Origin: CAVRJC01 sp963721435
Lineage (GTDB): Bacteria > Actinomycetota > Acidimicrobiia > IMCC26256 > DASPTH01
Direction of reading: 5' to 3'
NCBI GenBank assembly: GCA_963721435.1
Contig: CAVRJC010000012.1
Location: 1,240,001-1,304,000, forward strand
DNA length: 64,000 nucleotides
Each line of letters begins with the position of its first letter. Within the stretch, counting starts at the first letter, position 1. Position numbers and translations under genes: made by a program. Below the pieces are notes generated by a model that saw nothing but the letters and a program-made list of their open reading frames with translations, was not told where the DNA came from and ran no database searches. This document shows positions 8,475 to 18,224 of the stretch, piece after piece.

Positions 8475-10005
8475 CTACTCGCTGCGGATCATCTCCGCGG
8501 CGCCCTCGGCGACCGCGATCGCGCTGAGGTTCGTTGGCGCGCGGGGAATGGTGCGGAACACCGACGCGTCGGCGACGCGCAGGCCGTCGATCCCGTGCAC
8601 GCGCAGTTGGTCGTCGACCACTGCGGTCGCGTCGGAGGACGGGCCCATCCGGCACGTGCTGCACGCGTGATACCACGGCGCGACGAAGTTGCGCGCGTAC
8701 TGCTCGAGCGCAGCGGGGTCGTCGAAGTCGGCGTCGCTCAGCACCAGCGTGCGGTCGATGAAGTCGGCCATGTCGCCCGACGCCGCGATCGCGCGAGTGA
8801 GCTGCAAGCCCTCGACGAGCCGGTCGAGGTCGGCGCGCTCGTCGAGCAGGTTGAACTCGATGCCCGGCTGCTCGCGGGTCAGTCGAGGTGAGCGTGACGC
8901 GCCCGCGACTCCGCGGCTCATGCACGCCACACGTGACCACGACGACCATCGGCACGCCCAGGAACGACTGGAAGTCGGGCGACGTGCTGAGGTCCCAGTA
9001 GTTCATCATGCTCACGAGCAGGTCGTTGTCGACGCCACCACTCGCCGACGAGCACCGCGCGCCGAGCTGGAACTGCGTGGCGTCGGTGTCGGGGCCGTGG
9101 CTTCCGGGCGCGAGGAAGAGGAAGAGGCCCGGGTGGTCGGTGAGGCCGGCGCCCACCGCCGAGTTGTCGACCACGCAGTCGATCCCGAGCGCGCGCAGGT
9201 CGTCGGCGGACCCGATGCCGGAACGCATCAGCAGCGCGGGAGTGTGGATCGCACCGGCGCTCAGGATCACGTCGCCGGCGTCGACGGTCTCGAGTGTGTC
9301 GCCCCGTTCGACGAGCACCCCGGTGGCGCGACCGCTGTCGAAGATCACCTGGTGCGCCTGCGCGCGCGACCACACGGTGAGGTTGGGGCGCTCGCGCGCC
9401 TCGACGTAATAGGTGAGCGCGGTCGACATGCGGCGGCCCGCGTCGCGGTTCATCGGCAAAGGGCCGATGCCGGTGGAGTCGGGCGCGTTGTGGTCGTCGA
9501 CCCAGGGCAGCCCCACGGCGGCGGCCGCGGCGGCGAACGCCTGTTGCACCGGGAGCAGCTCGTCGCGGTGCCAGCGCACGATCGGGATCGGCCCGCTCGC
9601 GCCGTGGATCGCGCCGTCGTCGCCGTAGTCGAGGTCGTGCTCGAGGTTCCGGAAGCGGCGCAGCATGTGCTCCCACGACCAGCTCGGGTTGCCCGCCGCG
9701 GCCCAGCCGTCGTAGTCGGACGGGCTGCCGCGGAAGGCCAGCCCACCGTTCACCGACGACCCACCACCGAGGAACTTGCCCTGCGGGTACTCGAGCCGGC
9801 GCTCGCGCGTGACCTGCGCGTGCATGCCCCAGTCGCGCGCGGTCAACGCGAAGTTGATGTTGGAGAGGAGATCGGCGTCCGAGTCGAGCGGCCCGGTGTC
9901 ACCCGCCTCCAGCAGCAGCACGTGACGGGCGGGATCCTCGGTCAGGCGGGCCGCGAGCGTGACGCCCGCGGATCCGCCACCGACAATGACGTGATCGAAG
10001 CTCAT
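8475..10005 (-). CDS. GMC-family FAD oxidoreductase (choline dehydrogenase-like), one frameshift
   Basis: Glucose-methanol-choline oxidoreductase, about 510 residues if restored. The N-terminal FAD motif is DHVIVGGGSAGVTLAARL with LLLEAGD. The second GMC signature is FLGGGSSVNGGLAFRG, and SAGAIHTPALLMRSGIG is the PROSITE-like motif. The C-terminal part, in another frame, holds the catalytic His region WYHACSTCRMG and RVADASVFRTIPRAPTN. The frame changes near base 8880, within STDP/REQPGIEF, and one inserted base joins them. It is expected to oxidise an alcohol to an aldehyde. It lies 11 bases after the ligase gene, probably in its operon. Confidence 0.85.
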
Positions 10006-10016
10006 GGTGCCGGAAG

Positions 10017-11610
10017 CTACTGCGCGGCCTTCTCGCGCAGCTGGTACTTGAGCACCTTGCCCGACGCGTTCAGCGGGAACGCGTCGACGACCTCGATCCG
10101 GCGCGGCACCTTGTAGTTCGCCATGTGCTCCCGGCACCACGCGACGAGCTCGTCGGGCTCGATGGCCGCGCCGGCACGGGGGACCACGAATGCCACGCCG
10201 ACCTCACCCATGCGATGGTCGGGGACGCCGACGACCGCGACCTGGCCGACCGCCGGGTTGGTCATCATGATGTTCTCGATCTCGGCCGGGTACGCGTTGA
10301 ACCCGCCGACGATGAACATGTCCTTGAGGCGGTCGGTGATCTTGAGGTTCCCGGCGTCGTCGACGATGCCGATGTCGCCGGTGTGCAGCCAGCCGTCGGC
10401 GTCGATGGCCTCCGCGGTCGCCTCGGGGTTGTTGAAGTAGCCCTTCATCACGTTGTACCCGCGCACCTGCACCTCACCGGGCTCGCCGGGCGGGAGCGCG
10501 TTGCCCTGCTCGTCGGCGATCTTCAGCTCCATGCCCGGGATCGCACGGCCCGCGGTGTTGGCGATGATCTCGATGTCGTCGTCGTGACGGCACATCGTCG
10601 CGATCCCGGTGCTCTCGGTGAGCCCGTACCCGGTGACGATCGTCTCGAACGCGAGCTCCTCACGCATCCGCCGGATCATCTCGACCGGCACGGTCGCGGC
10701 GCCGGTGACGGAGAGGCGCAGCGTCGACATGTCGAACTGGGAGAGGTCGGGGTGGTCGAGGATGGTCTGGTAGATCGCGGGCGGGCCGGGGAGCATCGTG
10801 ATGCGCTCCTCGGGCACGCGCCGCATCACCGAGGGGACGTCGAAGACCGGGTGCGGGATGATCGTCGAGCCCTTGATCAGGCTCGCGAGGATGCCCGCCT
10901 TGAGGCCGAAGGCGTGGAAGAACGGGTTGATGATGAGGTAGCGGTCGCCCTCGCGCAGGCCGACGACGCTCGACCACGTGTCGAACCCGCGCACGCTCGC
11001 ACCGTGCCGGAGCATCGCGCCCTTCGGCGCGCCGGTGGTTCCCGACGTGAAGAGGATGTCGCAGAGGTCGTCGGGCTGCACTGCGTCGGAGCGCGCCCGC
11101 ACGATGCCGGCGTCGACGTCGTCGCCGCGCGCGATGAACTCGTCCCACGGCGTGGTGTCGGCGTGCGTCGGGGCCGCGCAGCACCACGATCTCCTCGAGT
11201 GTGGGCACGTCGCCCGCGCTGCGGATGAGCTCGACGTAGTTGGTGTCGAGGAAGTCGGTGACGGTGAAGAGGATGCGGGCGCCCGCGGTGCGCAGGATGT
11301 AGGCCGCTTCGTCGCCCTTGAAGCGCGTGTTGAGCGGCACCACGACGGCCCCGCACCGGTGCGCGCCTTCCGCGGCGAAGACCCACTCGGCGATGTTGTG
11401 CGCCCAGATCGCGACCCGGTCGCCGGGCTCGACGCCGGTGGCGATCAGCGCCGCGGCCGCCCGGTCGATCTCCTCGACCATCTCGACCCAGGAGAGCCGG
11501 AGCTCACCGTCGACGAGCGCCTCCGCGGCCCCGAACTTCTCCGCGGCGCGATCGAGGATGCCCGGGATGGTGCGGGGGAGCGTGTCGTCGAAGTCTTCCG
11601 ATGCAGCCAT
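10017..11610 (-). CDS. Acyl-CoA synthetase (AMP-binding, FadD family), one frameshift
   Basis: An ANL-superfamily ligase of about 530 residues that activates a carboxylic acid to its CoA thioester through an acyl-adenylate. The N-terminal domain contains LSWVEMVEEIDRAAAAL and VVVPLNTRFKGDEAAYIL. The P-loop-like motif is LFTSGTTGAPKGAML. Further motifs are GYGLTESTG, GWLHTGDIG and DRLKDMFIVGGFNAYPAEIE. The catalytic A10 Lys lies in NASGKVLKYQL. The frame breaks near base 11172 between EEIVVLRG and the THADTTPWDEF segment. It has a leaderless start, with TAAGGT six bases before ATG, and is divergent from the dehydratase gene. Confidence 0.88.
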
Positions 11611-11616
11611 TCTGAT

Positions 11617-11622
11617 ACCTTA
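11617..11622 (-). promoter_or_regulatory. -10 element of a leaderless promoter for the acyl-CoA synthetase
   Basis: On the minus strand TAAGGT lies exactly six bases before the ATG. The opposite strand offers an overlapping TACCTT (11616-11621) that could serve the divergent dehydratase gene with an about 95-base leader. Confidence 0.5.
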
Positions 11623-11722
11623 TTCATCCGCCTGTGACGCCCGGTCAGGCGTGCCCGCAGTCTGGCGCGCGCAACCACCTGTGTGCACGAGCCGAGCACG
11701 AGAACGGCAACGGGAGCGACGG

Positions 11723-12979
11723 TTGAGCGAGAGCGGCGTCATCACCGACGAAGGCGTCGAGCGGCTGCGGGCGCGCATCGGCGTGCCCGAGCCCCACCCC
11801 CAACCGCCGCACTACTACCGCCCCGGCACCGACGCGTTCCGCAACGTCGCGGTGGCGTACGGGGACGACAACGCCCTGTGGTGCGATCCCGGGTACGGAC
11901 CCGCGACGCGCTGGGGATCGCCGATCGCGCCGCCGCCGCTCGTCGGGGGTGACACCCTGATCGGTGAAGACGAGGTGACGCGCGTCGATCCCGCGGTCCG
12001 CGACCTCATGAAGGGCGACCCACTGCGCGGCGTGCACGCGTTCTACTCCGCGAGCGCGCGTGAGTGGTGGGCGCCGCTCTTCCCCGACCGGCGCGTGCTC
12101 CGGCGCAACGCCCTCGTGGGCGTGCACGACAAGTCGAGCGAGTTCGCCGGGCGCGCGGTGCACGAGTGGTCGGGGCAGGTGTTCCGCGAGGCGGACGGCC
12201 CGATTCTCTCCGCGCAGTACCGCCTCATGATCCGCACCGAGCGGCGGAAGGCGCGCGAGCGCAAGAAGTACGACACCATCGAGCTGACGCCGTACACCGA
12301 CGAGCAGATCGACGAGATCGACGCGCAGTACGCGTCGGAGGCCGCGCGCGGAGGCGAGCTGCGCTGGTGGGAAGACGTCGAGGAGGGCGACGCCGTCGGC
12401 CCGATGGTGAAGGGGCCGCTCACCGTCACCGACATGATCTGCTGGCACGTCGGCATGGGCATGGGCCTCTACGGCGTGCGGCCGCTCCGGCTCGGCGCGC
12501 GCAACCGCGCCCGTATCCCGAACTTCTTCTACCGCGACGATCTCAACGTCCCCGATGTGCAACAGCGCGTGCACTGGGACCCCGAGCTCGCGCGGCGCGC
12601 CGGCAACCCGACCACCTACGACTACGGGCGCATGCGCGAGACCTGGCTCATCCATCTCTGCACCGACTGGATGGGCGACGACGCGTGGCTGTGGAAGCTC
12701 GACTGCCAGTTCCGCTTGTTCAACTACGTGGGTGACACGCAGTGGCTGCGCGGCACGGTGACGCGCAAGTACCTGACCGACGGTGACCGTCCGGCGGTCG
12801 ACCTCGACATTGCGGCCACCAACCAGCGCGGCGACGTGACCACCCCCGGCCACGCCACGATCCTCCTGCCGAGCCGCGAGCGCGGCGCGGTCCGGCTTCC
12901 CGAGCCGCCGGGTGGCGCGACCGATCTCCAGCCCGCGCTCGTCGCCATCGCCGATGACTTCGCCGCACGCGACGTCTGA
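11723..12979 (+). CDS. Double hot-dog (FAS1-like/MaoC-like) dehydratase family protein
   Basis: 418 residues from a TTG start preceded by GGGAG. The N-terminal half has the FAS1-like hot-dog pattern (RWGSPIAPPPLVGG, followed by a Trp-rich segment). The middle carries WWEDVEEGDAVGPMVKGPLTV, the MaoC-type entry strand, with TDMICWHVGMGMG after it. A C-terminal hot-dog strand set (LRGTVTRKYL, GHATILLPS) completes the double fold. The family hydrates enoyl-CoA or dehydrates hydroxyacyl-CoA. It overlaps the acyl-CoA dehydrogenase gene by 26 bases, so hydration of that enzyme's product is a reasonable inference. Confidence 0.75.
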   Translation: MSESGVITDEGVERLRARIGVPEPHPQPPHYYRPGTDAFRNVAVAYGDDNALWCDPGYGPATRWGSPIAPPPLVGGDTLIGEDEVTRVDPAVRDLMKGDPLRGVHAFYSASAREWWAPLFPDRRVLRRNALVGVHDKSSEFAGRAVHEWSGQVFREADGPILSAQYRLMIRTERRKARERKKYDTIELTPYTDEQIDEIDAQYASEAARGGELRWWEDVEEGDAVGPMVKGPLTVTDMICWHVGMGMGLYGVRPLRLGARNRARIPNFFYRDDLNVPDVQQRVHWDPELARRAGNPTTYDYGRMRETWLIHLCTDWMGDDAWLWKLDCQFRLFNYVGDTQWLRGTVTRKYLTDGDRPAVDLDIAATNQRGDVTTPGHATILLPSRERGAVRLPEPPGGATDLQPALVAIADDFAARDV

Positions 12980-14237
12980 GTTCCTGCGCGTCGCCGTCGA
13001 CGCCGGCACGCCGCTCGACGTGCTCCGCGAGGCGGTGCGCGCATGGGTCGACGAGCACGTCCCCGCCGCGTGGCGCGACGCGGCCGGGCGCGGTGGCGCG
13101 GCCGCGATCCGGGAAGTGCGCTCGCGGCGCGAGTACGAGGAGTGGTACCCGGTGTTCGGCGCGTCGGGCCTCGTGGTTCCCACGTGGCCGGGCCCGTACG
13201 GCGGGCTCGACCTCCCCGCGGCGAGCGCGCGGGCCGTCGACCTCGAGCTGCGCCCGTACAACCTCGGCCGATTGAACCCACTCGGCCTCAATCTCTGCGC
13301 GCCAGCGTTGTTCGCGTACGGGACGGAGGAGCAGCGGCTGCGCTACCTCCCACGCATCGTGCGCAACGAAGAGGTGTGGTGCCAGCTGTTCAGCGAGCCC
13401 GGCGCGGGCTCGGATCTCGCGTCGCTGGCGACGCGTGCCGAGCGTGACGGCGACGAGTGGGTCGTCACCGGTCAGAAGGTGTGGACCACGTGGGCGCACC
13501 TCGCCGACTACGGCGTGCTGCTCGCGCGCACCGACGCCGACGTCCCCAAGCGCAACGGGCTCACCTATTTCCTCGTCGATCTGCACCAGCCCGGCGTCGA
13601 CGTCCGTCCGTTGCAGCACATCGGCGGGGAGGTCGACTTCAACGAGGTGTTCCTCGACGGCGCGCGCGTGCCCGACACGCAACGAGTCGGCGAGATCGGC
13701 GACGGGTGGAAGGTCGCGGGCGCCACGTTGTCGGGCGAGCGCCAGATGGTGTCGGGCGAGGGCTCCGGTGGTGTCGATCGTATCGGCGGGTCGGGCACGC
13801 GACGGCTGCTCGACCTCGCGCGCCGATCGGGTCGCGCCGACGACGCCACCGTCCGCCAGGAGCTGATGAAGGTGGTCAGCGAGGAGCGCATCCGCGACTG
13901 GACGAACCAGCGCGTGCGGGCCGGGCTCAAGGCGGGCCGGTCGCCCGGTCCCGAGAGCTCGATCGGCAAGGTGCATCAAGGCGCATTGAACCAGCGCATC
14001 CAGCTGCTGGCGTTCTCCTTGCTGGGCGCAGGGGCCATCGCGTTCGAGAGCGCCGATCACGGTTACGCCGAGACGCTGCCGTACGAGGTGCGTGGGATGC
14101 TGCGCAGCCGGGCCAACACGATCGAGGGCGGGACCACCGAGGTGAACAAGAACGTCATCGGCGAGCGCGTGCTCGGGCTGCCGCGCGAGCCCGACCCGTT
14201 CCACGGGGTCGCCTGGCGTGACGTGCCGCGCAGTTGA
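12954..14237 (+). CDS. Acyl-CoA dehydrogenase
   Basis: 427 residues, FAD-dependent alpha,beta-dehydrogenation of an acyl-CoA. N-terminal helices are followed by WCQLFSEPGAGSDLASLATRAERDGDEWVVTGQKVWTTWA in short blocks typical of this family, then a C-terminal segment with NTIEGGTTEVNKNVIGERVLGLP. Unlike several relatives in this window it keeps a Glu in the IEGGT motif, where the catalytic base sits in medium-chain enzymes. The start ATG (MTSPHATSEF) lies inside the end of the dehydratase gene. Gene order suggests dehydrogenation followed by hydration within one operon that also carries a TauD dioxygenase. Confidence 0.9.
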   Translation: MTSPHATSEFLRVAVDAGTPLDVLREAVRAWVDEHVPAAWRDAAGRGGAAAIREVRSRREYEEWYPVFGASGLVVPTWPGPYGGLDLPAASARAVDLELRPYNLGRLNPLGLNLCAPALFAYGTEEQRLRYLPRIVRNEEVWCQLFSEPGAGSDLASLATRAERDGDEWVVTGQKVWTTWAHLADYGVLLARTDADVPKRNGLTYFLVDLHQPGVDVRPLQHIGGEVDFNEVFLDGARVPDTQRVGEIGDGWKVAGATLSGERQMVSGEGSGGVDRIGGSGTRRLLDLARRSGRADDATVRQELMKVVSEERIRDWTNQRVRAGLKAGRSPGPESSIGKVHQGALNQRIQLLAFSLLGAGAIAFESADHGYAETLPYEVRGMLRSRANTIEGGTTEVNKNVIGERVLGLPREPDPFHGVAWRDVPRS

Positions 14238-14271
14238 CCCTTCCTCGACCGACCCGCGCGAGGATGGGTGG

Positions 14272-15111
14272 ATGGCGATCGAAGTTCGTCCCCTCACCGG
14301 TTGTATCGGCGCCGAGATCCGCGGCGTCGACCTGCGCGAGCCGCTCACGCCGAAGACGCGGGATGCGATCGAAGACGCGTTGCTCGAACGGCTCGTCGTG
14401 TTCTTCCGCGACCAGGAGATGACCGACGAGCAACACCGCGACTTCGCCGCGCAGTTCGGCGAGCTGGAACCGTTCGTGCTCGCGCCTGCGGCGAACGCCG
14501 ACGTTCCCGAGATGCACAAGCTCACCTTCGCCGACGGCGCCGCGGCACGCGGGTCGCGCACCGACTCGTGGCACACCGACGGGCCGTTCATGGAGTGCCC
14601 GCCCATGGCCACGGTGCTGCGCGCGGTGGAGCTTCCCGAGTACGGCGGCGACACCTGCTGGGTGAACATGTACGACGTGTTCGAGTCGCTGTCGCCCGCG
14701 ATACGGGAGATGCTCGAGGGCCTGACCGCGCAGCACGACTTCATGAAGGTCACGTACACCACGTTCGACGCCATGCCCGATCCCGAGGCCGAGCTGCGCA
14801 AGATGCGCGAGCGGTACCCGGTGATGGAACACCCGGTCGTGCGCACGCATCCGGTCACGAAGCGGAAACTGCTCTACGTGAACCGCAACTACACGACGCG
14901 CCTCGTCGGTGTCACCGAGGACGAGAACGACGTACTGCTGCCGTTCCTCTTCGAACGGGTGAAGGATCCCGCGTACCAGGTGCGGTTCCAGTGGGAGCCC
15001 GGCTCGGTGGCGTTCTGGGACAACCGCGCCACGCAGCACTACGCGGTGCCCGACTATCCCGGCCGCCGTCTCATGCACCGCATCGTCATCCAGGGCGACA
15101 AGCCCTTCTGA
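14272..15111 (+). CDS. TauD/TfdA-family Fe(II)/2-oxoglutarate dioxygenase
   Basis: 279 residues with the complete facial triad: WHTDGPF near residue 100 (His and Asp) and WDNRATQH about residue 250 (second His). An Arg for 2-oxoglutarate follows (MHRIVIQG). The N-terminus is the usual VRPLTGCIGAEIRGVDL. Members hydroxylate sulfonates, phenoxyacetates, carnitine precursors or related acids. It sits between the acyl-CoA dehydrogenase and a luciferase-like oxidoreductase, so it probably makes the initial oxidation of a carboxylic or sulfonic substrate. The substrate cannot be named. Confidence 0.9.
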   Translation: MAIEVRPLTGCIGAEIRGVDLREPLTPKTRDAIEDALLERLVVFFRDQEMTDEQHRDFAAQFGELEPFVLAPAANADVPEMHKLTFADGAAARGSRTDSWHTDGPFMECPPMATVLRAVELPEYGGDTCWVNMYDVFESLSPAIREMLEGLTAQHDFMKVTYTTFDAMPDPEAELRKMRERYPVMEHPVVRTHPVTKRKLLYVNRNYTTRLVGVTEDENDVLLPFLFERVKDPAYQVRFQWEPGSVAFWDNRATQHYAVPDYPGRRLMHRIVIQGDKPF

Positions 15112-15114
15112 ATC

Positions 15115-16143
15115 ATGGCCACGCAGACGATCCGCTTCGGCACCGGCACCACGCCACACCACTTCGACGACTACCGCCGCTGGTTGCGCGAAGCCGAGGC
15201 CTCGGGCTTCGACATGCTCACCACCGGCGACTCGCAGTCGTTGTGGGCCGAGTGCTTCTCGCTGATGACGTTCGCGGCCGAGCTCACCACGCGCCCCGAC
15301 CTCGCGATCACCGTGTCGAACCCGATGACGCGCCACGCGGCGGTGGCGGCGTCGGCGTCGGCCTCGGTGCAACAGATCGCGGAGGGTCGCTTCCGTCTCG
15401 GTCTCGCGTCCGGCGACAGTGCGCTGCGCAACATCGGGATCCGGCCCGCGCGTGTCGACGAGATCGAGGAGTACACCGTCGCGGTGCAGCGCGCGACCGC
15501 GGGCGAGGTGGCTGAGTGGCAAGGCGCCGAGTTCGGGTTGCACTGGCTCCCCGAGCCTGCACCGGTGCCGGTGTGGATCGCGGCCGAAGGCCCGAAAACG
15601 CAACGGATGGCCGGGCGGGTCGCCGACGGCGTCGTGCTGTCGAACTGCCTCACCGAGGAACGACTCGCGATCGCGCGGGAGAACATCGCCGCCGGCGCGG
15701 CCGAATCAGGCCGCTCGGTCGACGACATCGAAGAGTGGCACATGGTGAACCTGATCTTTGCGCCGACCGAAGACGACGGCATCGACTCCATCGCGTCGGT
15801 GCTCGCGGGCACCGCGAACCATGTGTTCCGGTTCACGCTCGACGGCAAAGGCCTTCCCGACGAGCTGCGCCCGCAGGTGGAAGGGCTCATGTCGGAGTAC
15901 CAGTCGCGCCATCACGCGCACCCCGGCGCGACGAACCCGAACGAGCAGCTGCTCGACAAGTACGGCCTGCGCGCGTACCTCGCCCGGCTCGGCACCATCG
16001 CCGGTCCTCCCGAGCACTGCATCGAACGGGTTCGTGAGGTGGCGGCGATCGGGGCGACCAACCTGATCGTGAGCCAGTTCGTGTCGGACCCGTACGACTG
16101 GATGCACACGTTCGCCGAGGAACTGCTGCCCTCGTTCCGCTGA
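15115..16143 (+). CDS. LLM-class (luciferase-like) flavin-dependent oxidoreductase
   Basis: 342 residues. Luciferase-like TIM-barrel signatures include GFDMLTTGDSQSLW, VSNPMTRHAAVAASASASV, EGRFRLGLASGDSALRNIG and VPVWIAAEGPKTQRMAGRVADGVVLS, which resemble the F420-dependent methylenetetrahydromethanopterin reductase-like branch. The C-terminus has GPPEHCIERVREVAAIGATNLI. It begins three bases after the dioxygenase stop and is therefore co-transcribed with it. The likely role is an F420- or FMN-linked oxidation/reduction in the same degradative route; cofactor and substrate are unknown. Confidence 0.87.
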   Translation: MATQTIRFGTGTTPHHFDDYRRWLREAEASGFDMLTTGDSQSLWAECFSLMTFAAELTTRPDLAITVSNPMTRHAAVAASASASVQQIAEGRFRLGLASGDSALRNIGIRPARVDEIEEYTVAVQRATAGEVAEWQGAEFGLHWLPEPAPVPVWIAAEGPKTQRMAGRVADGVVLSNCLTEERLAIARENIAAGAAESGRSVDDIEEWHMVNLIFAPTEDDGIDSIASVLAGTANHVFRFTLDGKGLPDELRPQVEGLMSEYQSRHHAHPGATNPNEQLLDKYGLRAYLARLGTIAGPPEHCIERVREVAAIGATNLIVSQFVSDPYDWMHTFAEELLPSFR

Positions 16144-16176
16144 CGGCGTCGACGGCTGGCCGGTTCGGCACCGGAG

Positions 16177-16182
16177 TAGGCT
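16177..16182 (+). promoter_or_regulatory. Candidate -10 element upstream of the amidohydrolase
   Basis: TAGGCT with an expected start site about 30 bases before the ATG. The leader holds a strong purine-rich ribosome site (GGGGGGAAA) eight bases before the ATG, so unlike many neighbours this gene is not leaderless. Confidence 0.35.
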
Positions 16183-16220
16183 TCTGGGCGAACATCGCGC
16201 TCGCTACGGGGGGAAACCAG

Positions 16221-17708
16221 ATGGTCGCGACCTTGCACTCGAAGCCCGGAGCCGCTCCCGGCGTCGACAACCTGATCCTGGTGTCGTCCGACACCCACAT
16301 CGGGCCGAAGCTCTCGCAGCTCCGTGAGTACTGCCCCGCGCAGTACCTCGAACAGTTCGACGAGTTCGCGGCGGCGAAGGAAGCCGAGATCAACGCGACG
16401 ATGGCCCAGGCGCGGTACGCGCTCGCGCTGATCAAGGGCGAAGAGGTCGACATCGCGGCGATGATCGAAGCCGCGGGCGCGTCGGGCGGTATGGGCGCGC
16501 GCCAGGGCGGCGCCAACCGCGGGGTCACCGCGGTGCTCGCCGACAGCGATCCTGACCGGGCCCAGGAGATCGCGGCGCGCATGGGCAACGCGATGCCCAC
16601 CGCCAGCATGATGGGCGCGATGCAGATGATCGCGAACCGCCTCACCGACGGTCACCACGACATGCACACGCGCCTGCGCGACATGGACGACGACGGCCTC
16701 GCCTGCGAGATCATCTTCCACGGCAGCCAGAACGGCGAGCCGATCCCGTTCATCACACCCCACGACCTCCCCGCGGGTCTCACCACGCCGTTCACGTTCG
16801 AGGGCCTCGACCTCGACCTCGCGTACGCGGGCATGCACATGTACAACGAGTGGCTGGCCGACCAGTGCTCGATCGAGCCCGAGCGCCACGTGGGCCTCGT
16901 CTACATCCCCGCGTGGGATCCCGCGAAGTGTGTCGAGGAGGTCGAGTGGGCACGGTCGCGTGGCCTGCGGGGCATCAACTTCCCTGCGTGGCGCCCCGGC
17001 ATGCCGGTGCTGCAGGACGAAGCGTGGGAGCCGCTCTACGCAGCGTCGGCTGCACTCTCGATGCCGCTCACCAACCACGGCGGCGCGGGCGACGAGCGCT
17101 ACTGGCCGGAAGGTGAAGGCGTCATGCTCCGGTTCATGGAGTCGGCGTACCACAGCCGTCGCCTGATCTGGTCGCTGCTGTTCCACGGCACGTTCGAGAA
17201 GTACCCGTCGCTGCGTCTCATGATCTCGGAGATCCCGGGCGAGTGGTGGCCGTACCTGATGAAGGAGCTCGACTCCATCACCGGCATGCACGGAGGCTCG
17301 GGGAACGCGAGTCAGATCTGCGCCGAGCACGTGTACCACGGCGCGACGTTCATGTCGCGCGACGAGGCGCAGGACGCGTACCGCGAGGGCTACACGCGCA
17401 ACATCGTGTGGGGCTCCGATTACCCGCACGTCGAAGGCACGTGGCAGCTCCCGATCGACGAAGCGGTCGAGCCGCAGACGCATCTCGCGATCCGCGAGGC
17501 GTTCGCGGGCATCCCCGAGGGGCCGGTGCGCGACATGCTCGGCCTCAACGGCGTGCGCGCCTACGACCTCGACCTCGAGGGTCTGCAGAAGGTGGCGAAC
17601 CGGATCAGCGCGCCGTCGTACGACGAGATCAAGGACGAGCTGCCCGCCGACGACGTACCGGCCGCCCATGGCCTGTTCGCCTTCCGCCGGGTCGGCCCCT
17701 GGAGTTAG
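16221..17708 (+). CDS. Amidohydrolase family 2 metal-dependent hydrolase/decarboxylase
   Basis: 495 residues of the amidohydrolase_2 (ACMSD-like) TIM-barrel family. It shows SSDTHIG near residue 28 (the D/E-x-H metal site), a middle His motif TNHGGAGDERYW, FHGTFEKYPSLRLMISE, and the distal WGSDYPHVEGTW motif carrying the catalytic Asp. An inserted stretch after residue 60 is rich in Ala, Met and Gly (AAMIEAAGASGGMGARQGG), a lid-like insertion seen in actinobacterial members. These enzymes hydrolyse or decarboxylate cyclic acids during ring degradation. A close family relative is encoded at 32614. Confidence 0.87.
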   Translation: MVATLHSKPGAAPGVDNLILVSSDTHIGPKLSQLREYCPAQYLEQFDEFAAAKEAEINATMAQARYALALIKGEEVDIAAMIEAAGASGGMGARQGGANRGVTAVLADSDPDRAQEIAARMGNAMPTASMMGAMQMIANRLTDGHHDMHTRLRDMDDDGLACEIIFHGSQNGEPIPFITPHDLPAGLTTPFTFEGLDLDLAYAGMHMYNEWLADQCSIEPERHVGLVYIPAWDPAKCVEEVEWARSRGLRGINFPAWRPGMPVLQDEAWEPLYAASAALSMPLTNHGGAGDERYWPEGEGVMLRFMESAYHSRRLIWSLLFHGTFEKYPSLRLMISEIPGEWWPYLMKELDSITGMHGGSGNASQICAEHVYHGATFMSRDEAQDAYREGYTRNIVWGSDYPHVEGTWQLPIDEAVEPQTHLAIREAFAGIPEGPVRDMLGLNGVRAYDLDLEGLQKVANRISAPSYDEIKDELPADDVPAAHGLFAFRRVGPWS

Positions 17709-17726
17709 ATCGCCGGGTCCCCGCTT

Positions 17727-17781
17727 CCGATTCATCGGGCCTCAGCGTCCGAATATCAGCCCCAAAAGCGGTGTGAATCGG
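17727..17781. terminator. Weak inverted repeat downstream of the amidohydrolase
   Basis: CCGATTCA and TGAATCGG are perfect 8-base arms separated by 39 bases, just after the amidohydrolase stop. There is no T tract. It shares the CCGATTCA sequence with the stronger hairpin at 36102. The rest of this 135-base gap holds GATACT and a GGAGGGG ribosome site for the next gene. Confidence 0.3.
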
Positions 17782-17843
17782 GTTTGGTCCGCGCGCACTG
17801 GTGCCGATTGAGATACTGATTCGGCATCGGCGCGGAGGGGTGG

Positions 17844-18224
17844 ATGAAGGTCAAGAGCGGGCACGGGCACGAGGTGATCGTGCCCCCGCCGCCGCCCTCC
17901 CCCGATGCGACGGTCATCGCGCCGCCGCCTTCACGGCGCCAGCCGCCGCCTCCACCGGGATCGCCGGCGCCTCCCGGGCCCGCGCCGACGGTCGAGGTGC
18001 GGGTGAACGGCTTCGCGATCGCGTCGATGGTGCTGGGCATCTTCGGGGTGTTCGGGATCACCGCGCTGCTCGCGGTCGTGTTCGGGCACCTCGCACTGGC
18101 GCAGATCAAGTCCGCGAAGGGCTGGCAGCGCGGCACCGGGATGGCGTTGGCCGGAGTGATCCTGGGGTGGGCCTTCGTCGCGATCTTCGTGATCGCGATC
18201 GTGTTCGAACCGGTGACCGGGTGA
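17844..18224 (+). CDS. DUF4190-type small membrane protein with proline-rich N-terminus
   Basis: 126 residues: a Pro-rich cytoplasmic N-terminus (PPPPPSPDATV, SRRQPPPPPGSPAPPG), then two membrane segments (FAIASMVLGIFGVFGITALLAVVFG and the C-terminal AGVILGWAFVAIFVIAIVF) joined by HLALAQIKSAKGWQRGTGMAL. This is the DUF4190 layout, typical of actinobacterial envelope proteins of unknown role. The ribosome site GGAGGGG lies just before the ATG. Its stop overlaps the start of the CAAX-protease gene (GTGA), so the two are coupled. Confidence 0.8.
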   Translation: MKVKSGHGHEVIVPPPPPSPDATVIAPPPSRRQPPPPPGSPAPPGPAPTVEVRVNGFAIASMVLGIFGVFGITALLAVVFGHLALAQIKSAKGWQRGTGMALAGVILGWAFVAIFVIAIVFEPVTG